From Pedobacter sp. ASV19 (GTDB lineage: Bacteria; Bacteroidota; Bacteroidia; Sphingobacteriales; Sphingobacteriaceae): DNA of 38,959 nucleotides. The position numbers and the translations under genes are program-made. Position 1 is the first letter of the stretch. Every line of letters starts with the position of its first letter. Location: the NCBI RefSeq assembly GCF_016429005.1, contig NZ_JAELTV010000017.1:1-38959 (forward strand), written 5' to 3'. The notes beneath the pieces were generated by a model that was given only the letters and a program-made list of their open reading frames with translations, made no database searches and was not told the DNA's origin. Shown one piece after another: positions 32,644-38,959 of the stretch.

Positions 32644-33018
32644 ATGTTTACCCGTTTAACTGCAATATCACTGATCTTTTTTTCCCTCGCGGCGAATTTG
32701 TCGAGCTTATTTTTGTTCGCGGGTTATGAGTTGAACAGGGATTATATTGCTAAAGAATTTTGTGTAAATAAAGACAAACCTCAGCTGCACTGTAACGGAA
32801 AATGCTACCTCATGAAGAAGCTGAAACAAGCAGAAGAGAAGGAGCAGAAACAGGAAAAACAAGAGCAGAAAATGCTGGTTCAGGAAGCACTTGTTCCACT
32901 CCGTATTGTGTTCAAAAGATACCTGGTCAGCGAGCGTCATTTTTATATTCCGGCAGGAACAGATTTGCCAAAATCAGATCCGGTTTCGGTCTTCCATCCG
33001 CCACCTGTTGCGGCTTAA
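32644..33018 (+). CDS. Membrane-anchored or exported protein with a CX8HCxGKC cluster
   Basis: 124 residues, family unnamed to me. A hydrophobic N-terminal segment (about 4-28) is a signal or anchor. A short extracytoplasmic part then holds C40, H49, C50 and C54 in FCVNKDKPQLHCNGKCYLMK, a strong candidate metal site. A Lys/Glu/Gln coiled coil follows (58-80), and a C-terminal stretch ends DPVSVFHPPPVAA. I have an impression of similar proteins in other Bacteroidota but no assigned function. It heads an apparent operon with a His/Met lipoprotein (80 bp on) and a SCO copper chaperone, which suggests copper sensing, buffering or delivery. Confidence 0.75.
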   Translation: MFTRLTAISLIFFSLAANLSSLFLFAGYELNRDYIAKEFCVNKDKPQLHCNGKCYLMKKLKQAEEKEQKQEKQEQKMLVQEALVPLRIVFKRYLVSERHFYIPAGTDLPKSDPVSVFHPPPVAA

Positions 33019-33097
33019 AATTTTCATTTTTTTTACCGTTTTTGGCACAGTGAATTGCTGCTGCTGAAAGAATTATTTACAACAAAATTAAGATATC

Positions 33098-33535
33098 ATG
33101 AATAAAATATTAGGCGTGCTGGCTTGTGCAATACTGGCAGTGGCATGTGCTCCGAAACCAGATTATAAAGCAGAACGCGACGAGGTCATGAAGTTCCATG
33201 ATGTGGTGATGCAGGACCATGGAGTGGTGGTCAATAACCAGATGAAACTGGACTCTTTACTTAAAGATCTAAAAGGCCTAAAAGTGAGCCAGCCCTCACT
33301 CGATACTGTAGCTGCAAGAAAAGAAATGGAGCAGCTAAAGTCCAGTTTAGGTTCTGCAGAAGACAGGATGAATGACTGGATGCATCAGTTTGAGCCGGAT
33401 GTGACCGGAAAGTCAAATGAAGAAGCTATAAAATACTTCAAAGACGAAAAGGTGAAAATCACCCGTATTGATAGTTTGTATAAACAGGAGATAAAAACCT
33501 CGGGGGCTTACCTGGATAAATTGAAAAAATCATGA
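33098..33535 (+). CDS. Small helical lipoprotein with His/Met motifs
   Basis: 145 residues, lipobox VACA/ILAVAC (C17), predicted all-helical. Two segments could bind copper: MKFHDVVMQDHGVV with H30 and H37-type spacing of His and Met, and MNDWMHQFEP. Related Bacteroidota proteins tend to carry the misleading label viral A-type inclusion protein. Its stop codon overlaps the start of the following SCO gene by four bases (ATGA), so the two are translationally coupled and probably act together in the periplasm. The copper link rests on the neighbour and the residues, not on homology. Confidence 0.75.
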   Translation: MNKILGVLACAILAVACAPKPDYKAERDEVMKFHDVVMQDHGVVVNNQMKLDSLLKDLKGLKVSQPSLDTVAARKEMEQLKSSLGSAEDRMNDWMHQFEPDVTGKSNEEAIKYFKDEKVKITRIDSLYKQEIKTSGAYLDKLKKS

Positions 33536-34170
33536 GGTTTAGTGGTTTGTTTATAGCGATTGCTTTTCTGTTTCTTGTAAGCTGCAAGGATAAACCTCAG
33601 CGTTTACCTTTTTTACAGGCTGAGATCAACGAAAAGGTGGTAGACGGTAAAACTGTTCAGGATACAATTTTCAAGACGATACCGGCCTTTAAATTCCTTA
33701 ACCAGGATAGCGTTGAGGTCACCAATAAAGATTTCGATGGGAAGATTTATGTGGCTGACTTCTTTTTTACCTCTTGTCCAACCATTTGCCCTACTATGCA
33801 CCGGAATTTATTGAAGGTGTACAAGAAGTATGAAAATAATCCGGAGGTGAAACTCGCTTCACATACCATAGATGCAAAATATGATGTTCCTTCAAGAATG
33901 AAAGCCTATGCCAGTAAATTGGGCATTAAAGGTACGCAGTGGGAATTTCTGTGGGGAAGCAGGGATGACGTTTATGCGCTGGCGGAAAGAAACTATCTGG
34001 TTTCTGTAAAGGAAGATAAAGAATCGCCAGGTGGTTTTATCCATCAAGGTTATCTGGTACTGGTAGATAAGGAGAAACGGATCAGAGGGGCTTATGACGG
34101 TACTGTAGAAGAAGATGTGAAGAAGCTGATGGCTGATATGGATACCTTACTCCAGGAATATAAAAAGTAG
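33532..34170 (+). CDS. SCO1/SenC-family copper chaperone lipoprotein (second copy)
   Basis: 212 residues, lipobox LVSC (C18), SCO domain with CPTIC (C82, C86) and H171 in FIHQGY, so copper ligands are complete. It is a clear paralogue of the SCO protein at 13060. That one is paired with cytochrome c; this one is coupled to a His/Met lipoprotein and an HCxGKC membrane protein, so the two copies probably serve different copper targets. A long hairpin terminates the operon. Confidence 0.95.
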   Translation: MRFSGLFIAIAFLFLVSCKDKPQRLPFLQAEINEKVVDGKTVQDTIFKTIPAFKFLNQDSVEVTNKDFDGKIYVADFFFTSCPTICPTMHRNLLKVYKKYENNPEVKLASHTIDAKYDVPSRMKAYASKLGIKGTQWEFLWGSRDDVYALAERNYLVSVKEDKESPGGFIHQGYLVLVDKEKRIRGAYDGTVEEDVKKLMADMDTLLQEYKK

Positions 34171-34176
34171 ATTAAT

Positions 34177-34236
34177 GAGGATGTTCTGTAAGAGCTCGCT
34201 AAGAAATGACCTCTTCTGAACATCCTCTTTTCTTTT
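34177..34236 (+). terminator. Intrinsic terminator after the SCO operon
   Basis: GAGGATGTTC (34177-34186) and GAACATCCTC (34218-34227) are perfect complements around a 31-base partly structured loop, followed by TTTTCTTTT. Confidence 0.75.
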
Positions 34237-34293
34237 AGAAGATCGAAACTTTTAAGAACTGAAAATGTTGTAGGTTTTAAATTATTCTGCGAC

Positions 34294-34764
34294 ATGAAGA
34301 AATCTAAGGAAAGTTTGTTTGAACGATTTTCTACTAAAATTACCTGCTGGACAGGTAGCTCAACTGCATTTGGGATTGCATTTACTGTTATACTGATCTG
34401 GGGTATTACAGGGCCGATCTTCCATTATTCGGATACCTGGCAGCTGATTATCAATACAGGCACTACGATCGTTACCTTTCTGATGGTGTTCCTGATTCAA
34501 AAATCTCAAAATAAAGATTCAAAAGCTATCCAGTTGAAATTAAATGAATTGATTGCTGCCAGCAGGTACGCAAGTAACCGGATGGTGGATATTGAAGATC
34601 TGACAGAGCTTGAACTGGATGTGCTGCATAAGTATTATCAGGAGCTTTCTGATAAAGCGGAAAGGGATCAGGATATTCATAAATCACATTCCATTGATAA
34701 AGCGAAGGATCTTGCAGAGGAAAAAGACCAGCTGAGAGAGAAATGGAAAAAAAAAGTTGATTAG
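34294..34764 (+). CDS. Low-affinity iron permease family protein (Fet4-like, short)
   Basis: 156 residues of the Fet4/low-affinity iron permease family. It has two transmembrane helices (about 23-45 and 50-72: GIAFTVILIWGITGPIF; IVTFLMVFLIQKSQNKDSKA) with the conserved NTGTTIVTFLMVFLIQ, then a charged helical cytosolic tail. Yeast Fet4 has more segments; the bacterial form is a short version, so whether it transports iron is unproved. Nearby ferritin is compatible with an iron role. Gene stands alone; a hairpin (34770-34800) follows. Confidence 0.88.
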   Translation: MKKSKESLFERFSTKITCWTGSSTAFGIAFTVILIWGITGPIFHYSDTWQLIINTGTTIVTFLMVFLIQKSQNKDSKAIQLKLNELIAASRYASNRMVDIEDLTELELDVLHKYYQELSDKAERDQDIHKSHSIDKAKDLAEEKDQLREKWKKKVD

Positions 34765-34769
34765 ATTAG

Positions 34770-34800
34770 GAAACCATTAGGTGAAGTCACTGATGGTTTC
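34770..34800 (+). terminator. Hairpin after the Fet4-like gene
   Basis: GAAACCAT (34770-34777) and ATGGTTTC (34793-34800) pair perfectly around 15 bases. No T-tract follows, so termination strength is uncertain. Confidence 0.5.
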
Positions 34801-34819
34801 ATCATTATAAAAAAATTAA

Positions 34820-35794
34820 ATGAAAGTATTTATTCCGAGAATAATTCCAGAAGCGGGAATGAAACTGTTGAAAGAAGCAGGTTTGGAATTGACCGTCTGG
34901 ACAGAAAAAAGAGCGTTAAGTAAGCAGGAACTAATTGATCATTGTATAGGGAAAGATGCCCTGCTGAGTGTAAGCAGCAGGTTAGATGCTGCATTTTTAA
35001 ATGCCTGCAGACATCTTAAGGTGATCGCTTTACACTCTGTGGGTTATGACAATGTAGATATAGAGGAAGCTACAAAACTAAAAATACCAGTGGGGAATAC
35101 CCCGGGGGTCTTGAGTGCTGCGACAGCTGATACGGCTTTTTTACTGATGCTTGCTACCTCTCGTAAGGCTTTTTATATGCATAAACAGATTCAGCAGGGC
35201 AAGTGGGGCTTTTTTGAGCCTACAGCAAATCTTGGGATAGAGCTTTACGGGAAAACGCTTGGGGTGTATGGCCTGGGTAAGATTGGAACTGAAATGGCCA
35301 GACGCTGTAAGGGTGCTTATCATATGGATATCATTTATCATAACAGACATCATAATGAAGAGGCGGAAAAGGAATTGGGAGCGGTAAAAGTATCCTTTGA
35401 CGAACTTGTTAAAAACAGCGATGTACTAACGGTTCATACCGCTCTTACGCCTAAAACCAGAGGTGTGTTTGATTATCATATCTTTAGCCGGATGAAGCCT
35501 GAAGCGATATTTATCAATACGGCAAGAGGAGCAATACACAACGAGGAAGATCTTAAAAGAGCACTGGAAGAAGGTTTGATATGGGGTGCCGGATTGGATG
35601 TGACAAATCCGGAACCTATGCATCCGGACAATCCTTTACTGGATATGCCAAATGTTTCCATATTGCCACATATTGGTTCTGCCACTGTGCAAACCCGGGA
35701 TGCTATGGCCGTCCTGGCGGCAAAAAATATTATTGCCGGGTTAAAAGGTCAGCGACTTCCGAATATCGTAAACCCAGAGGTATACGAAAATTAA
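34820..35794 (+). CDS. D-2-hydroxyacid dehydrogenase (glyoxylate/hydroxypyruvate reductase-like)
   Basis: An NAD(P)H-dependent cytoplasmic reductase of 324 residues. The nucleotide-binding loop is VYGLGKIG, and the family catalytic residues are visible: Arg in NTARGA, Glu in DVTNPEP and His in LPHIGSAT. The substrate loop VGYDNVD and the length agree with GhrB/GyaR-type enzymes, which reduce glyoxylate and hydroxypyruvate, but related enzymes act on other 2-oxoacids. Its last four bases overlap the end of the convergent cbpM-like gene. Confidence 0.93.
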   Translation: MKVFIPRIIPEAGMKLLKEAGLELTVWTEKRALSKQELIDHCIGKDALLSVSSRLDAAFLNACRHLKVIALHSVGYDNVDIEEATKLKIPVGNTPGVLSAATADTAFLLMLATSRKAFYMHKQIQQGKWGFFEPTANLGIELYGKTLGVYGLGKIGTEMARRCKGAYHMDIIYHNRHHNEEAEKELGAVKVSFDELVKNSDVLTVHTALTPKTRGVFDYHIFSRMKPEAIFINTARGAIHNEEDLKRALEEGLIWGAGLDVTNPEPMHPDNPLLDMPNVSILPHIGSATVQTRDAMAVLAAKNIIAGLKGQRLPNIVNPEVYEN

Positions 35795-36093
35795 GCATTT
35801 TCATGAAGGTGGAGGCGGTTTCTTAGCCTGTCAATTTCGTGCTGCATATCACTGACCCGGGTTAAGAGATGTCTGATGGCATCAATTCCTTCGATGTTGA
35901 TGTGCAGGTCATAATGCAGGTGGATATACCGCTCTACCTCGCCAAACTGATCTTCATGGATAAATTTATCGTTGTCAATAAGGGTAAGTAATATAATTCC
36001 CGACTCTTCAAGAGAAATGATGAATTCCGGTTCTATATTATAATTGATGCAATATTCTGTGATTTTAATCAATTCTGGTTGCATAGATTCCAT
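35791..36093 (-). CDS. cbpM: Chaperone modulator CbpM-like
   Basis: A 100-residue MerR-like helical protein. It opens with a short helix-turn-helix-like part (LIKITEYCINYNIEPEFIIS) and ends with a coiled coil (MQHEIDRLRNRL). In E. coli CbpM inhibits the J-protein CbpA. Here it lies five bases after the CbpA-like gene on the same strand, the standard pairing, which supports the call despite low sequence complexity. Confidence 0.85.
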   Translation of the reverse strand: MESMQPELIKITEYCINYNIEPEFIISLEESGIILLTLIDNDKFIHEDQFGEVERYIHLHYDLHINIEGIDAIRHLLTRVSDMQHEIDRLRNRLHLHENA

Positions 36094-36098
36094 TTTAT

Positions 36099-37004
36099 TT
36101 AAGATTTAGCCAGTTCTTTAAACAACTCTTGCTGTTTCTCTGTAAGATTAACCGGAATTTTTACGGTATAGGTTGCAAAAAGGTTGCCAAATTCGCCCTC
36201 TTTTTTATACACAGGAAAGCCTTTTCCTTTTAATCTTACTTTGGTATTGTTCTGTGTGCCTGGTGCAATTTTTAGCTTTACTTTGCCGCTTAGGGTCTCT
36301 ATTGTGGCCTCTCCACCCAGAACTGCAGTGTAAAGGTCAATCTCTACGGTTTCATATAAATCATCGTTTAAACGTTTGAATACCGGGTCGTCTGCAATGT
36401 TAAACGTGATGTATAAATCGCCGTTAGGGCCACCGTTTACGCCGGGTGCACCCTGGCCTTTTAATTTAATGACCTGTGCGTGGGCAATACCAGCGGGTAT
36501 AGTGATGCGAAGATTCTTGCCGTTTACAGTCAGGGTTCTTTTATGAGTAGTATATGCCTCCCTTAAAGGTAATTGTAGTTCAGCCTGGTAGTCCTGTCCT
36601 TTATATTTAGTGCTGCTTCGTTGTGAACGTCCTGCTCCACCAAACATTGACTCGAAAAAATCAGAGAAATCGCCGCCGCCAAAATCTGCACCAGCATATC
36701 CTCCTCCTTCAAAAGGGTTTTGGCCAGTGTGTTGCTGCTGTGAACGCTGAGACTGTTTTGCTTTTTCAAATTCATCCGCATGTTTCCAATGCTCCCCATG
36801 TTCATCATATTTCTTGCGTTTTTCGGCATCGCTGAGCACTTCATTAGCTTCATTGATCAGCTGGAACTGTTTGTTTGCCTCTTTGTCGTTGGGATTTAAA
36901 TCCGGGTGATATTTTCTTGCCAGCTTTCTGTAAGCTTTCTTGATTTCGTCAGCTGTGGCTTTCTTATCAATGCCCAGTATGTTGTAATAGTCAATAAATG
37001 CCAT
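36099..37004 (-). CDS. cbpA: CbpA-type DnaJ co-chaperone
   Basis: 301 residues. The J domain (1-70) has the HPD motif in KYHPDLNP, which stimulates DnaK. A Gly/Phe/Gln-rich linker (about 85-130) and the two C-terminal substrate-binding domains follow directly. The zinc-finger CxxCxGxG region of true DnaJ is absent, so it is type II, like CbpA. In operon with cbpM. A perfect -7 box, TAAATTTG, lies at 37024-37031, 19 bp before the ATG. Confidence 0.93.
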   Translation of the reverse strand: MAFIDYYNILGIDKKATADEIKKAYRKLARKYHPDLNPNDKEANKQFQLINEANEVLSDAEKRKKYDEHGEHWKHADEFEKAKQSQRSQQQHTGQNPFEGGGYAGADFGGGDFSDFFESMFGGAGRSQRSSTKYKGQDYQAELQLPLREAYTTHKRTLTVNGKNLRITIPAGIAHAQVIKLKGQGAPGVNGGPNGDLYITFNIADDPVFKRLNDDLYETVEIDLYTAVLGGEATIETLSGKVKLKIAPGTQNNTKVRLKGKGFPVYKKEGEFGNLFATYTVKIPVNLTEKQQELFKELAKS

Positions 37005-37023
37005 ATAAATATAGGTCTGTTCT

Positions 37024-37031
37024 CAAATTTA
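37024..37031 (-). promoter_or_regulatory. -7 promoter element (TAAATTTG) of the cbpA-cbpM operon
   Basis: A perfect TAnnTTTG on the minus strand in the divergent spacer with the aminopeptidase gene. Confidence 0.6.
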
Positions 37032-37168
37032 ATGATTAAAAGGCAGTTTTCTGAGTAATTGTCTTATCAAATTACAAACCAAACTACATATGTGTTTAAA
37101 TTATTGTATTTTAGCTATAAGAAATTCCGCTCTTCCAGTAAAACCTTCATCTTTAATAACAAACGTTT

Positions 37169-38867
37169 ATGTCCGGTATGCGTAAAACTCTCCTGTATCC
37201 CACATTTTTAACGCTCCTCCTGTTCACAAGTTATTCAGAAAGGTCGATTTGCCAGACTGCTAAAACAACCACTGAGCCTGTCGTAGAAGTGGGTGTGTCC
37301 AAAAAACTTGCAGAGTACCGGAAATCCGTGATCAGTAAAGTACAATATAGCCTGGAGTTTACGATTCCTGCACAGAAAAGTGAGGCCATACAGGCCAGGG
37401 CGGTATTGAATTTTCAGCTGGCCAGTTTAGCCTATCCATTGCAACTTGATTTTAAAGAAAGTCCGGATAAGGTCAAGACCATCGTGGTCAATAACAAACC
37501 TGTTGCTGTTGAGTTGGTGAAAGAACACCTGGTGATTGGCCAGAAATACCTTAAAGCAGGCAAAAATGAGGTTCGCATAGACTTTCAGGCGGGAGAGGGT
37601 GCTTTAAACCGGAATGCCGATTATCTGTATACTTTGTTTGTTCCAGACCGGGCCAGAACTGTTTTTCCATGTTTTGATCAGCCGGATCTGAAAGCCACCT
37701 TTGCGCTTACGCTGCGGATTCCTGAACAATGGAAAGCCCTGGCTAATGGTACTTTAAAAGACTCCGTTGTGAAGGACGGCCAGAAAACTTATCATTTTAA
37801 GACTTCGGATTTACTCAGTACCTATCTTTTCGCTTTTGCTGCCGGAGATTTCCGACAAACAGAGGGCTTGGTTTCTGCATTTAAAACTTCGTTTTTATTC
37901 AGAGAAACAGACACGGCGAAACTGAATAAAAGTATCCCGGAGATTTTTACCATTCATACAGATGCTCTAAAATACTTTCAGGAATGGACCGGGATCGCTT
38001 ATCCTTTCCAAAAGTTTGGATTCGTGGCAATTCCGGATTTTCAATTCGGCGGTATGGAACACCCGGGAGCCATACAGTATAAAGCATCTTCACTTTTTCT
38101 GGATAACGGGGCTACAAAAGACCAGATTAATGCGAGAAATAATCTGATTGCTCATGAAACGGCTCATATGTGGTTTGGGGATATGGTGACGATGAACTGG
38201 TTTACTGATGTTTGGATGAAAGAGGTATTTGCCAATTTTATGGCAGACAAAAGCAATGCGGATGCAGGAGGAACAGATGAATTTGACCTGAAGTTTTTAG
38301 TAGATCATTTTCCTGCAGCCTATAATGTAGACCGTACAGCTGGTTCTAATCCCATCAGGCAGGATTTGGACAACCTAAAAGACGCGGGTAGTTTATATGG
38401 AAATATCATTTATCATAAAGCTCCGGTTATGATGAGGCAGCTGGAAAGGATGATGGGCGCTGAAATGTTCCAGAAAGGAGTTAGGGAATACCTGAAGAAA
38501 TTTGCGGGTGGTAATGCATCCTGGCCGGATTTAATCAATATCCTTGGGAAATACGCACCTGTAGATCTGCAAACCTGGAATAAAGTGTGGGTCAACGAAA
38601 CCGGCCGGCCCCTGATCGATTACAACCTGGAGGTCAAAGACAACAAGATCACCAGTTTTGTCATCACTCAGAAGCCAGAATATGGAAATAAACGCGTTTG
38701 GCCACAGATTTTTGAACTGACCTTTTTTTATCCCAATTATAGCCAGGAAATCAGCGTACAGTTAAATGATGGAAAATTAAACCTGAAAGAGGTTGCAGGT
38801 ATGGAGAAACCCTCCTTTATTCTGTTCAATTCTTCCGGGCAAGGATATGGAGTCTGGCCGGTTGATA
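37169..38867 (+). CDS. M1-family zinc aminopeptidase (3' truncated)
   Basis: 566 codons are present; the frame runs open into the adapter at 38868, so the C-terminus is missing. ATG at 37169 begins a signal peptide (about 4-25, RKTLLYPTFLTLLLFTS). The N-terminal beta domain includes the family motif VFPCFDQPDLKATF. The zinc site is HETAH (H329, E330, H333) with the third ligand E352 in WMKEVFANF; the catalytic tyrosine is probably Y415 in NIIYHKA. The exopeptidase motif is GGMEH (294-298) in place of the canonical GAMEN, so the Asn is His; E297 is kept. It would trim peptides in the periplasm or at the surface. A -7-like TATTTTAG is at 37107-37114. Confidence 0.95.
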
Positions 38868-38959
38868 CTGTCTCTTATACACATCTGACGCTGCCGACGA
38901 ACGTTAGCCGGTGTAGATCTAGGGGGTGGGGGGGTAGTGAGAAGAGGGGGGGGGGGGGG
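38868..38959. other. Sequencing artefact: Nextera adapter, index, P5 and poly-G
   Basis: 38868-38886 is CTGTCTCTTATACACATCT, the Tn5 mosaic end, followed by the complement of the read-1 tail (to 38900), a 10-base index (38901-38910), the start of P5 (GTGTAGATCT) and decaying poly-G. It is read-through of short inserts, not genomic. Confidence 0.98.

Noticed and set aside
151-38867. CRISPR arrays, prophage, insertion sequences or integrative elements
   Set aside because: No regularly spaced repeats, transposase, integrase, phage structural genes or attachment-site duplications were seen, including next to tRNA-Leu.

Overview
The window is one assembled contig from a member of the Bacteroidota, most like Pedobacter or a close Sphingobacteriaceae relative. 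The evidence is SusC/SusD and FecR paralogues, an OMP_b-brl_3 family barrel protein, moderate-to-low GC, weak Shine-Dalgarno use, and many promoters with the Bacteroidota -7 motif TAnnTTTG. Both ends are library artefact: bases 1-150 and 38868-38959 are Illumina Nextera adapter plus poly-C/poly-G. Genomic sequence is therefore 151-38867, and the first and last genes are cut. I see no phage, insertion sequence, CRISPR array or rRNA.

Layout. 151-4622: a truncated TlpA-type lipoprotein, a PhoB/OmpR-type response regulator behind a triple TTAAC repeat, an RluA-type pseudouridine synthase and a ClC chloride transporter. 4639-7252 (minus): an NtrC-type sigma-54 activator, RNase P RNA (rnpB), a DinB-like protein and tRNA-Leu(UAG). 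7334-12618: a CFI-box protein with L7/L12-like repeats, an aminotransferase-fold protein without the PLP lysine, an EnvC-like protein, an Lrp/AsnC regulator and the divergent MFS exporter. 12632-15889: a cytochrome c/SCO lipoprotein pair, fabH, an AHSA1-type protein and a DUF4268 protein. 15940-20688 (minus): an outer-membrane barrel protein and a PIF1-like helicase, separated by a 350-bp spacer holding a long nested inverted repeat.

20798-28923 is a FecI-type sigma / FecR / SusC / SusD / TlpA locus. It is a regulated outer-membrane uptake module with no glycoside hydrolase beside it. A mini-ORF and two hairpins lie between fecR and susC.

29057-35794 leans toward metal and redox genes: ferritin, a 38-residue Lys/Cys-rich small protein, an exported WrbA-RidA fusion with a divergent AraC regulator, a three-gene operon (HCxGKC membrane protein, His/Met lipoprotein, second SCO protein), a Fet4-type permease and a 2-hydroxyacid dehydrogenase. 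The window closes with cbpA/cbpM-like chaperone genes (minus) and a truncated M1 aminopeptidase (plus).

Best candidates for something undescribed: the exported WrbA-RidA fusion; the HCxGKC/lipoprotein/SCO operon, probably copper-related; the lysine-less aminotransferase; the 18572-18722 inverted-repeat element; and a set of genes whose -7 box sits 4-8 bases before the start codon, which predicts leaderless or nearly leaderless mRNAs. Promoter motifs were used to correct several start codons.
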